Shown in pieces: positions 1 to 6,259 of a stretch of DNA of 10,515 bases (its first letter is position 1; the number at the start of each line of letters is the position of its first letter). The translations under genes were made by a program, and so were the position numbers. The DNA is taken from assembly GCA_938005655.1 (NCBI GenBank), contig CALLNA010000011.1:1-10515 (forward strand). The letters are read 5' to 3'. Source of the stretch: an uncultured Novosphingobium sp. (GTDB lineage Bacteria > Pseudomonadota > Alphaproteobacteria > Sphingomonadales > Sphingomonadaceae). Below the pieces are notes generated by a model that saw only the letters and a program-made list of their open reading frames with translations, was not told the DNA's origin and did no database searches.

Positions 1-126
1 CCCCCCGCCCCGCCAATGGCCCCGCCATCTCCGCCGTCCTCTCGTCCGCCTATTCTCCGCCGGACTTCTCCGCATAAGCGGGCAGGTGCCTACTGGCCGA
101 AACGACAGGCGCTAGCCTTCCCGTCA

Positions 127-141
127 GTTCCGTCACGGAAC
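127..141. promoter_or_regulatory. Candidate operator palindrome upstream of the 181 SDR gene
   Basis: The sequence GTTCCG-TCA-CGGAAC is a perfect 6-bp inverted repeat with a 3-nt spacer. It lies about 40-54 bp before the SDR start at 181. A second, overlapping pair (CCCGT at 120-124 and ACGGG at 140-144) surrounds it. The position suits a repressor or activator site, but no clear -35/-10 pair was found beside it and no regulator gene is visible. The rest of 1-180 shows no gene I can support. Confidence 0.3.
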
Positions 142-180
142 GGGATGGCCCATATGCCCCGCAAGCAGAGAGGACATTGC

Positions 181-981
181 ATGGACCTGGGCCTGGATGG
201 GAAGATCGCCGTCGTCACCGGCGCAACGCGCGGACTGGGCCGCGCCGCCGCCTTCGCGCTGGCCGCCGAAGGGTGCCGCGTCGCCCTGCTCGCCCGCGAT
301 GCCGAGGCCTGCGCGGCCGTGGCCGCCGAGTTGCGGGATCGGGGCGCCGAGGCGATCGGCCTGGCCGCCGACCTGGCGGATAAGGCCGCCGTCGCCCGCG
401 CCTTCGCCACGATCCGCGCCGAGCTGGGGGCGCCGGGCATCCTCGTCTACAACAACAGCGGCGCGCCCGACAGTTTCCTCGACGACGTGACCGACCGGGA
501 TTTCGCCGACGCCTACACGCTGCTGGTGATGGGCCTGTTCTGGTGCGTCGAGGAAGTTCGCGGCGCCATGCAGGATGGCGGCTGGGGCCGCATCGTCGTG
601 CTGGGCTCCACCTGCGCGATCGAGCCGCACCGCGCGCCGATGGCGATGCTGCTCCACAACGTCGCCCGCCCCGCCCAGGTCGGCCTGGGCAAGACCCTGG
701 CCAACGAGCTGGGCCCGGCCGGCATCACCGTCAATACGATCGCGATCGGCCCCTTCGACCACGACGGCACCGCCCGCCGCCGGGCGCAGGAGCACCTGCG
801 CGCGCAAGGGGGAGCCCCGGATGGATCGGGCGAGGAGCGCCTCAAGGCGATCCCGCTGCGCCGTTTCGGCCGCGCGGACGAGCTGGGCTCGCTCTGCGCC
901 TACCTCTGCTCGGAACCGGCCGGATTCGTCACGGGGCAAACCATCGCCATCGACGGCGGGCAGATGCGCTCGCTGTTCTGA
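181..981 (+). CDS. Divergent SDR-family protein lacking the canonical catalytic tetrad
   Basis: 266-aa Rossmann-fold protein of the short-chain dehydrogenase/reductase superfamily. The nucleotide-binding loop TGATRGLG is at residues 13-20, an NNSG variant of the usual NAG motif is at 91-94, and the C-terminus ends in the family-typical FVTGQTIAIDGG. Aligning back from LANELG puts H159 and R163 where catalytic Tyr and Lys (YxxxK) normally sit. S143 is displaced and the helix-4 Asn is replaced by Leu. This resembles the beta-ketoacyl-ACP-reductase-like subgroup known to deviate from the tetrad, so annotation as FabG would overstate its activity. The ATG at 181 is preferred because AGAGAGGA at 167-174 is a well-spaced Shine-Dalgarno; the ATG at 145 has none. 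It converges on the phosphotransferase gene, 15 bp between stops. It may serve the neighbouring CoA-ester pathway, but its reaction is unknown. Confidence 0.9.
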   Translation: MDLGLDGKIAVVTGATRGLGRAAAFALAAEGCRVALLARDAEACAAVAAELRDRGAEAIGLAADLADKAAVARAFATIRAELGAPGILVYNNSGAPDSFLDDVTDRDFADAYTLLVMGLFWCVEEVRGAMQDGGWGRIVVLGSTCAIEPHRAPMAMLLHNVARPAQVGLGKTLANELGPAGITVNTIAIGPFDHDGTARRRAQEHLRAQGGAPDGSGEERLKAIPLRRFGRADELGSLCAYLCSEPAGFVTGQTIAIDGGQMRSLF

Positions 982-998
982 GGGCCGTCGGAGGCCCT
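981..998. terminator. Small hairpin between convergent genes
   Basis: AGGGCC-GTCGGA-GGCCCT forms a 6-bp perfect stem with a 6-nt loop. It fills the 15-bp gap between two convergent stop codons. There is no T-tract on either side, so a role as a bidirectional terminator is only a possibility. Confidence 0.3.
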
Positions 999-2064
999 AC
1001 CGGACGCCTTCCATCGTTTCGCGCGCCATGCGGGCCAGCCTGGGGAAAGCCTCGGCGCGCTCCGCCGCCTGGGCATTGGCGGCGGTTCCGCGCAGGACGC
1101 GCCCCTTGATCCCGTGGAAGATCGCGGCGAGGCGGAACAGGTTGAAGGCCATGGTGAATTCGTAGCCGGGGATGCTGTCGCGCCCGGTGCGGCGGCAATA
1201 GGCGGCGACATAGTCCTGCTCGCTCGGGATGTTCAGCGCGGCAAGGTCGGCCCCCTTCAGGCCCGCGACGATATCGGGCTCCATGCGGTACATCATCGCG
1301 TGGTAGGCGAAGTCGGCGAGCGGGTGGCCGAGGGTGGAAAGCTCCCAGTCGAGCACGGCGAGGATGCGCGGCTCGGTCGGATGGAAGATCATGTTGTCGC
1401 AACGGAAGTCGCCGTGGACGATGCTGGCCTCGTCGCCCTCCGGAATATGGCGCGGCAGCCATTCGACGAGCGCGTCCATGTCGGCGTTGCGGCCGGCAAG
1501 CTCGTCGGCGAGGTACTGCCGCGACCAGCGGCCGATCTGGCGGGCGAAGTAGTTGCCGGGCTTGCCGTAGTCGCCGAGGCCGATGGCGTCCGGGGCGAAC
1601 GAGTGCAGTTGGGCGATCGTGGCGTTCATCGCGTCGAAGTAGCGGGGCCGCTCCTCACGCGGCACGCCGGGGAAGGTCGCGTCCCAGAACACCCGACCCT
1701 CGACCATGTCCATGACGTAGAACCAGGTGCCGATCACCGCGTCGTCGGTGCACAGGCCATGGACGTGCGCCACGGGAAAGCCGGCCGCGCCGAGCTGCGT
1801 CAGCACCCGCGCCTCGCGGTCGACAGCATGGGCGCCGGGCAGCAGCTCACCCGGCGGCTTGCGCCGCAGGACATAGGCGCGGGCGGGCGTCACCAGCTTG
1901 TAGGTCGGGTTCGACTGGCCGCCCCGGAACTGCTCCACCGTCAGCGGCCCGGCGAACCCCGCCACGTTCTCGCGCATCCAGCGGGCGAGACGGCCCTCGT
2001 CGAACCGATAGCCCTCGCGCACCGGCGTCGTGCCCGAATTGGCGCTGGTCGTATCCTCGTCCAT
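997..2064 (-). CDS. Phosphotransferase family protein (APH fold, ACAD10/11 N-terminal-like; LvaA-type kinase)
   Basis: 355-aa kinase of the aminoglycoside-phosphotransferase fold, in the branch that forms the N-terminal domain of ACAD10/ACAD11. Visible motifs are the N-lobe RGGQSNPTYKL (residues 47-57), the VLRRKPPG strand (65-72), the Brenner-type catalytic loop HGDFRCDN (H217, D219, N224) and the metal-binding DWE (D239) followed by LGHPLADFAY. Proteins of this branch phosphorylate the hydroxyl group of 4-hydroxyacyl-CoA esters; LvaA of Pseudomonas putida is the bacterial example. The start at 2064 is chosen because TGAGGG, which overlaps the stop of the upstream dehydrogenase gene, gives a good Shine-Dalgarno. 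A start at 2136 would lie inside that gene. It is the last gene of a minus-strand operon. Antibiotic phosphorylation is unlikely given the context. The kinase family is clear; the substrate is inferred. Confidence 0.92.
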   Translation of the reverse strand: MDEDTTSANSGTTPVREGYRFDEGRLARWMRENVAGFAGPLTVEQFRGGQSNPTYKLVTPARAYVLRRKPPGELLPGAHAVDREARVLTQLGAAGFPVAHVHGLCTDDAVIGTWFYVMDMVEGRVFWDATFPGVPREERPRYFDAMNATIAQLHSFAPDAIGLGDYGKPGNYFARQIGRWSRQYLADELAGRNADMDALVEWLPRHIPEGDEASIVHGDFRCDNMIFHPTEPRILAVLDWELSTLGHPLADFAYHAMMYRMEPDIVAGLKGADLAALNIPSEQDYVAAYCRRTGRDSIPGYEFTMAFNLFRLAAIFHGIKGRVLRGTAANAQAAERAEAFPRLARMARETMEGVR

Positions 2065-2075
2065 CGCCGCGGCCC

Positions 2076-3254
2076 TCAGACCGAGCCCCCTTGCCCGGCT
2101 TTCCAGTCGCGCCGGATCTTCTTGGCGAGGCTCCACTTGTGGACCTCGGTCGGGCCGTCATAGATGCGGAAGGCGCGGATTTCGCGGAAGACCTGCTCGA
2201 CCACGGTCCTTTCGGTGACGCCGGTGCCGCCCATGACCTGCACGCAGTTGTCGGCGACCTTCATCAGGCTTTCCGAGACCGAGACCTTGGCCATCGAGCT
2301 TTCGACCGTGCCGAGCGAGCCGCTGTCGAGCACCCCGGCACACCAGTCGATCATCAGCTCGCACTGCTGGAGGAGGATCTTGTTCTCCGCGAGCATGAAG
2401 CCGACGCCCTCGTGCTCGATCAGAGCCTTGCCGAAGGCCTCGCGGCGGCAGGCGTAGTCGGTGGCGATCTCCTGGGCGCGGAGGCAGGCGCCGAGCCAGC
2501 GCATGCAGTGCGACAGGCGCGCCGGCGACAGGCGCACCTGCGCGTACTGGAAACCCTCGCCGGCCGCGCCCAGCATCTGGCTGCCGGGAACGCTCAGGTT
2601 GTCGATGGTCAGCGTCGCATGGCCGCCGGGCATCGAGGTATCGATGGTGTTGGGAATCTCCTCGATGCGGATCGCCGGGTCGGGCAGGTCGACGAGGAAC
2701 ATGCAGGCGCCCTGCTCGGCGCGGGCCATGACGATGCCGACCTCGGCCCCCTGATAGCCGGTGATGAAGCACTTGCGGCCATCGATCACCCAGCGGTCGC
2801 CGTCCTGACGGCAGCGGGTCTTCATCATCGACGGGTCCGCCCCCGCGCCGCCCCATTCGGCGGGCTCAGTCATCAGGAAGGCCGAGCGGGCGCGGCCCTC
2901 GCGCAGCTTGGCCAGGAACCTGGCCTTCAGCTCCGGGCTGCCGACGTGCCCGATCAGGTACATGTTGCCTTCGTCGGGCGCGTTGGTGTTGCAGGCGAGC
3001 GGGCCAAGCGGCGAGAGGCCCGAGCGGATCAGCAGCACCGCCGTCTCGCGCTGGCTGCGATGCGAGCCGTCGGCCTTGATGTGCGGCGTGAGCACGCCTG
3101 CCGCGCGCGCCTTCCCGCGCATCTCCTGGACCAGCGCGTCGAGCGGCGCGCCATGGTGGTCGCGGCGCGGATCGCGCTCGTAGGGGATCACGACCTCGCG
3201 GACGAAGGCCTCGATCCGGTCGGCGAGAGCGAGAACCTCAGGAGATGCGGTCAT
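2076..3254 (-). CDS. Acyl-CoA dehydrogenase, ACAD10/11-like (LvaC-type)
   Basis: 392-aa FAD-dependent acyl-CoA dehydrogenase of full single-domain length. An N-terminal helical domain (about 1-120) is followed by the beta-domain, with FLMTEPAEWGGAGAD at 126-140 and DRWVIDGRKCFITG at 153-166. The C-terminal helical domain holds SPARLSHCMRWLG (243-255), QVMGGTGVTE (339-348) and FRIYDGPTEVHKWSLAKK (362-379). The YDGPTEVH signature resembles the ACAD10/11 group and puts Asp366 where medium-chain enzymes carry the catalytic Glu. In that group the enzyme acts on 4-phosphoacyl-CoA, eliminating phosphate to reach an enoyl-CoA that enters beta-oxidation. The start at 3254 overlaps the stop of the upstream SDR in an ATGA (4 bp). 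No good Shine-Dalgarno is seen, so translational coupling is likely. The kinase gene begins 11 bp downstream, which supports a joint kinase/dehydrogenase function. Confidence 0.93.
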   Translation of the reverse strand: MTASPEVLALADRIEAFVREVVIPYERDPRRDHHGAPLDALVQEMRGKARAAGVLTPHIKADGSHRSQRETAVLLIRSGLSPLGPLACNTNAPDEGNMYLIGHVGSPELKARFLAKLREGRARSAFLMTEPAEWGGAGADPSMMKTRCRQDGDRWVIDGRKCFITGYQGAEVGIVMARAEQGACMFLVDLPDPAIRIEEIPNTIDTSMPGGHATLTIDNLSVPGSQMLGAAGEGFQYAQVRLSPARLSHCMRWLGACLRAQEIATDYACRREAFGKALIEHEGVGFMLAENKILLQQCELMIDWCAGVLDSGSLGTVESSMAKVSVSESLMKVADNCVQVMGGTGVTERTVVEQVFREIRAFRIYDGPTEVHKWSLAKKIRRDWKAGQGGSV

Positions 3255-4009
3255 AGCGATTGCCCGTCGTCGATGGTGAGGACGGCCCCGGTAGCAGCTT
3301 CGGCCGCGTCGGAGCAAAAGAACAGCACCGGCTCGTCGAGGGAGCCGATCGGTTGCAGCCGTCCCTTGGGAAAGCCCGCGATCTGCTTCTCCCCGCCGGG
3401 GCTGGCGAACCAGTCGGCGGCCATCTCGGTGAGGACGAAGCCCGGCTGGATGACGTTGACCGTGATTCCCTGCCGCACCCATTCGCGCGCGAAGTTGCGG
3501 CCGAGGTTGGCGACCGCGGCCTTGCTGGCGCAGTACATGACCTCGCCCGGAAGGTGGGCGACCGCCGCCATCGAGCCGACCAGGAGGACGCGGCCCCGGC
3601 CCGTCTCGCGGCTGCCGGCGGCGATCATGCGGCGCGCGCCCTCGCGCACCGTCAGGAACAGGCCGAGCACGTTGGTATCGAGCACGCCGCGCAGGGCCGC
3701 GACCGGGACGTCGGTGGAGCGGCCGGGACCCGACACCCCGGCATTGGCGATGATCGTGTCGATAGTCCCGAAGCGCGCCTCGGCCGCGTCATAGGCGGCG
3801 CGGACGGAGGCTTCGTCGGTTACGTCCATAGCCACGGCGACCGCCTCCGCGCCGCTCGCGGCCAGCTCGTCCCGCAAGGCCGCGATCCGGTCGACCCGCC
3901 GCGCCGCCAGCACCACGCGCCCCCCGGCATCCGCCACGATCCGCGAGAAATGGGCGCCGAAGCCCGACGAAGCCCCGGTGATGAGAACAGTCCTGCCCTT
4001 CAGCCGCAT
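3251..4009 (-). CDS. Classical SDR oxidoreductase (LvaD-type candidate)
   Basis: 252-aa classical short-chain dehydrogenase with a complete active site. It has TGASSGFG (11-18), NAG (89-91), N113, S146, and Y159-CAS-K163, with Ser and Tyr 13 residues apart as expected. Basic residues after the second strand (AARR, around 36-39) suggest preference for NADP(H). As first gene of the minus-strand operon, coupled to the acyl-CoA dehydrogenase by an ATGA overlap, it is a candidate to reduce a keto-acyl-CoA to the hydroxyacyl-CoA that the kinase then phosphorylates, as LvaD does in levulinate catabolism. That role is inference; the SDR fold and active site are plain. The start at 4009 is chosen for the MRLKGRTVLITG N-terminus and the GGAAAGG ribosome-binding site about 8 nt upstream. 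Longer starts run into the divergent control region and add non-family sequence. Confidence 0.93.
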   Translation of the reverse strand: MRLKGRTVLITGASSGFGAHFSRIVADAGGRVVLAARRVDRIAALRDELAASGAEAVAVAMDVTDEASVRAAYDAAEARFGTIDTIIANAGVSGPGRSTDVPVAALRGVLDTNVLGLFLTVREGARRMIAAGSRETGRGRVLLVGSMAAVAHLPGEVMYCASKAAVANLGRNFAREWVRQGITVNVIQPGFVLTEMAADWFASPGGEKQIAGFPKGRLQPIGSLDEPVLFFCSDAAEAATGAVLTIDDGQSL

Positions 4010-4219
4010 GATCGGACCTTTCCAGCCATGCCCATGGCAAGCATGGCGCGGCCCGCCGCTACAACTGTCCGGAAGACCAGTTGCCCGTCCCTTACCGATA
4101 TTGCGCGGCGCGATCCATCGATGCGGCGACGATATTCGCCGCTCGGGCAGACTCCCCGCGAGGCTCGCGCGCCACGGCGGCTGGCACAATCGACAGATAA
4201 CAATGCCGGAGGATGGACT
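4010..4219. promoter_or_regulatory. Divergent control region with several inverted repeats
   Basis: This 210-bp gap lies between the minus-strand SDR operon and the plus-strand ligase unit. Four perfect-arm inverted repeats are visible: GCCATG-CC-CATGGC (4025-4038), CAACTG-N10-CAGTTG (4062-4083), GCGGCGA-N6-TCGCCGC (4123-4142) and CGCGAG-G-CTCGCG (4157-4169). CGATATT occurs twice, at 4096 and 4130, 34 bp apart. The two central repeats have the size and spacing of dimeric repressor sites such as those of TetR- or GntR-type proteins. No convincing -35/-10 pair was found on either strand and no regulator gene is present. The GC-only repeat at 4157 could be chance. Confidence 0.45.
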
Positions 4220-4294
4220 ATGCTCGCCCGGCCAGAACCATCACAAACGAATGCAGCGGCCGAGACAACGGCCGATCCGGGAGAAGACGCGTGA
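4220..4294 (+). CDS. Possible 24-aa leader ORF coupled to the ligase start
   Basis: An ATG at 4220 is preceded by GGAGG at 4208-4212 with an ideal 7-nt spacing. It opens a 24-codon frame beginning MLARPEPSQTNAAAETTADP and ending in TGA at 4292-4294. That stop overlaps the GTG start of the ligase as GTGA, a typical translational-coupling junction. The peptide is Ala/Thr/Glu/Pro-rich, acidic toward its end, and has no hydrophobic segment. It has no run of a single amino acid that would suggest classical attenuation. It could be a leader peptide that tunes ligase translation, or a chance ORF. I do not recognise it from any family. Confidence 0.4.
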   Translation: MLARPEPSQTNAAAETTADPGEDA

Positions 4295-5910
4295 TCCTGC
4301 CAACCCATCGCGAATATCCCGAGCCGGAAGACTGGGCAGGACAGACGATATTCGAACGCGGCCGCCGCCATGCCGAGAGCGATCCGCAAGGAATCGCGAT
4401 CGTCGAGGGCGACTTGGCTCTCGGCTTCGGCCAGCTCGTCGCCGATGCGCAGGCTCTGGCGGCGGGCATCGCCGCGCTCGGCGTCCGCGCCGGGGACGTT
4501 ATCAGCTTCCAGACGCCCAATTGGTACGAAGCCGCGGTGATCAACCTCGCCGCTGCCGCCGGCGGCTTCGTGATCAACCCGATCGTGCCGATCTATCGCG
4601 ATGCCGAGGTCGGCTTCATGCTGCGCGACAGCCGGTCGAAGCTGTTCTTCTTCGCCGAGCGCTTCCGCGGCTACGACTTCGCGGCGATGGTCGAGCGGCT
4701 GCGGCCGGAGCTGCCCGACCTGCTGGCCGCGGTGCCCGTCCGCCCCGCGGGGGGTGCGAACGGCGATTACGAAGCCCTGCTCGCCCATGGCCGCGGCAGG
4801 CAGGCGAGCCTGCCGGACGTGGATACCGCGGCGGTCAAGATGCTGCTCTACACCTCGGGCACGACCGGGCGGCCCAAGGGGGTGCTCCACAGCCACGACA
4901 CGCTGGGCCGGGTGATGCGCGTCAGCAACGACTGGTGGCAGGTCCGGGCCGGCGAGGCGATCCTGATGCCCTCCCCGGTCACGCATATCTCGGGCTATGC
5001 GAACGGCCTGGAGCGGCCGTTCTTCTCCGGCGCACGCGCCGTGCTGATGGAGCATTGGGACGTCGACGAAGCGCTGCGGCTGATCGCGCGGCACGGCGTG
5101 GTCGGCACGGTGGCGGCGACGCCCTTCCTGCGCGAGCTGGCGATCCGGGCGGCGGCAGCCGGCGCCGCGCTGCCGACGCTGCGCTTCTTCGCCTGCGGCG
5201 GCGCCGCCGTGCCACCCGAGCTGGTGCGGCAAGCCAATACGGATTTCGGCAGGACCGTCGCCTTCCGCGCCTACGGCAGTTCGGAAGCCCCCCTGGTGAC
5301 GCCGGGAATAGGCGAGACGGACTCCGGCGAGGTCGCGGCCACGACCGACGGCCGCGTCGTCGACTACGAGGTCAAGGCCGTGGACGGCGAAGGCCGGGCG
5401 CTGCCTCCCGGCGCCGAAGGCGAGCTGCTCGTGCGCGGGCCCGGCCTGTTCCTGGGCTATACCGATCCGCAGGACAACGCGGCCGCCTTCGACCCCGAGG
5501 GCTTCTTCCGCACCGGCGACATCGGCACGGTCTCGGCCGATGGCATCCTGACGATCACCGGGCGCAAGAAGGACCTGATCATCCGCGGCGGAGAGAACAT
5601 CAGCGCCAAGGAGATCGAGGATGCGCTGCATCGCCATCCGGCGATCCAGGAAGCCGCCGTCGTGGCCATGCCGCACGAACGGCTGGGCGAAGGCATCTGC
5701 GCCGTGCTGATTGCTCGCGGCGCTACCCGCCCCGGCCTCGCCGAGCTGGCGGACTACCTCTCGGGCGAAGGCCTCGCCCGGCAAAAATGTCCGGAACGCT
5801 GCGTATGGGTCGCGACCCTGCCGCAGACGGCATCGGGCAAGGTCCGCAAGGATCTGCTGCGCGCAATGGCCGCCAGCGAGGACGGCTTCGCGGCGCTCAA
5901 GCCCGTGTGA
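4291..5910 (+). CDS. AMP-forming acyl-CoA ligase (cyclohexanecarboxylate-CoA ligase-like; LvaE-type role)
   Basis: 539-aa ANL-superfamily adenylate-forming enzyme that activates a carboxylic acid to its CoA thioester with ATP. It has the P-loop TSGTTGRPKG (188-197), YGSSE (328-332), TGD (408-410), the hinge GRKKDLIIRGGENIS (424-438) and the C-terminal PQTASGK with adenylation Lys517. The THISGYANGLERPFFSGARAV stretch resembles cyclohexanecarboxylate-CoA ligases more than long-chain fatty-acid ligases. The substrate, possibly a cyclic or short branched acid, is not determined. The GTG at 4291 is chosen for its GGGAG Shine-Dalgarno at 4279-4283 and an N-terminus beginning ILPTHREYPEPEDWAG. An ATG at 4213 has GGAGG directly abutting it and would add an odd Arg-rich extension. 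It is divergent from the SDR/dehydrogenase/kinase operon and probably supplies its CoA-ester substrate. Confidence 0.92.
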   Translation: MILPTHREYPEPEDWAGQTIFERGRRHAESDPQGIAIVEGDLALGFGQLVADAQALAAGIAALGVRAGDVISFQTPNWYEAAVINLAAAAGGFVINPIVPIYRDAEVGFMLRDSRSKLFFFAERFRGYDFAAMVERLRPELPDLLAAVPVRPAGGANGDYEALLAHGRGRQASLPDVDTAAVKMLLYTSGTTGRPKGVLHSHDTLGRVMRVSNDWWQVRAGEAILMPSPVTHISGYANGLERPFFSGARAVLMEHWDVDEALRLIARHGVVGTVAATPFLRELAIRAAAAGAALPTLRFFACGGAAVPPELVRQANTDFGRTVAFRAYGSSEAPLVTPGIGETDSGEVAATTDGRVVDYEVKAVDGEGRALPPGAEGELLVRGPGLFLGYTDPQDNAAAFDPEGFFRTGDIGTVSADGILTITGRKKDLIIRGGENISAKEIEDALHRHPAIQEAAVVAMPHERLGEGICAVLIARGATRPGLAELADYLSGEGLARQKCPERCVWVATLPQTASGKVRKDLLRAMAASEDGFAALKPV

Positions 5911-5917
5911 TGGGACG

Positions 5918-5955
5918 GGATCGCGGAGCCGGCACCTGCGCCGGCCCCGCGATCC
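5918..5955. terminator. Strong hairpin between ligase and GlsB-like genes
   Basis: GGATCGCGG (5918-5926) pairs perfectly with CCGCGATCC (5947-5955). Inside it GCCGGC (5928-5933) pairs with GCCGGC (5940-5945) around the 6-nt loop ACCTGC. One A-C mismatch separates the two stems, giving 15 base pairs in total. It lies between the stops of two convergent genes (5910 and 5966) and probably terminates both. It lacks a clear T-tract. Confidence 0.65.
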
Positions 5956-5965
5956 GCCCGTAAGA

Positions 5966-6220
5966 TCAGGCGCTGCGGCTCTTGACGATCCGGTAGATCC
6001 ACAGGAGCAGGATCGCCCCGGCCGTGGCGATCAGGATGTTGACCACGTTGCCGCCGCCGATGCCGATCCGGCTGGCGATGAAGCCGCCCAGCAGGCCGCC
6101 GGCGATGCCGATCAGGATGGTGACGATGATGCCCCCCGGGTCCTTGCCGGGCATGATCCACTTGGCGAGCGCGCCCGCGATCAGGCCGACGACGATCCAG
6201 CCGATGAACCCATAATCCAT
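5966..6220 (-). CDS. GlsB/YeaQ/YmgE family stress-response membrane protein
   Basis: 84-aa inner-membrane protein of the family once called transglycosylase-associated. Its full length is typical. Three hydrophobic segments are visible at about residues 4-21, 28-50 and 57-77, rich in glycine (GLIAGALAKWIMPGKDPGG, GIAGGLLGGFIASRIGIGGG). The conserved PGKDPGG loop after the first helix is characteristic. Members are commonly linked to envelope or general stress, but the molecular role is unknown. GGAGGG about 5-10 nt upstream of the ATG at 6220 is a strong Shine-Dalgarno. The DUF4126 gene ends 39 bp upstream on the same strand, so the two may be co-transcribed. No GGAAC-type EcfG -35 element was seen in that gap. 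Confidence 0.93.
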   Translation of the reverse strand: MDYGFIGWIVVGLIAGALAKWIMPGKDPGGIIVTILIGIAGGLLGGFIASRIGIGGGNVVNILIATAGAILLLWIYRIVKSRSA

Positions 6221-6259
6221 ATTACCCTCCTTCTATTAAGACCTAAGGCTTACTGGCGA

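Noticed and set aside
137..160. GGAAC as an EcfG-type stress promoter -35
   Set aside because: No GTT-type -10 follows at 16-17 nt.
997..2064. Aminoglycoside-resistance kinase
   Set aside because: The fold matches, but the sequence branch and operon partners fit the ACAD10/11-like acyl-CoA kinases rather than drug resistance.
4182..4199. TGGCAC resembling the -24 element of a sigma-54 promoter
   Set aside because: The -12 partner TTGC is absent at the required spacing (ACAG is found).
4213..4290. Ligase start at the ATG at 4213
   Set aside because: GGAGG abuts this ATG with no spacing, and the added Arg-rich residues do not look like the family's N-terminus; the GTG at 4291 has a well-spaced ribosome-binding site.
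2091..4294. Long plus-strand frames antisense to the dehydrogenase and SDR
   Set aside because: His/Asp/Gly/Ala-rich antisense translations without any family features; only the last 25 codons (4220-4294, including the stop) are kept as a possible leader ORF.
4000..5784. Minus-strand 594-codon frame antisense to the ligase
   Set aside because: Antisense shadow in GC-rich DNA; the plus-strand ligase has all its motifs in the other strand's frame.
3978..5963. Plus-strand 661-codon frame overlapping the ligase
   Set aside because: Shadow frame of the ligase with arginine-rich low-complexity translation and no domain.
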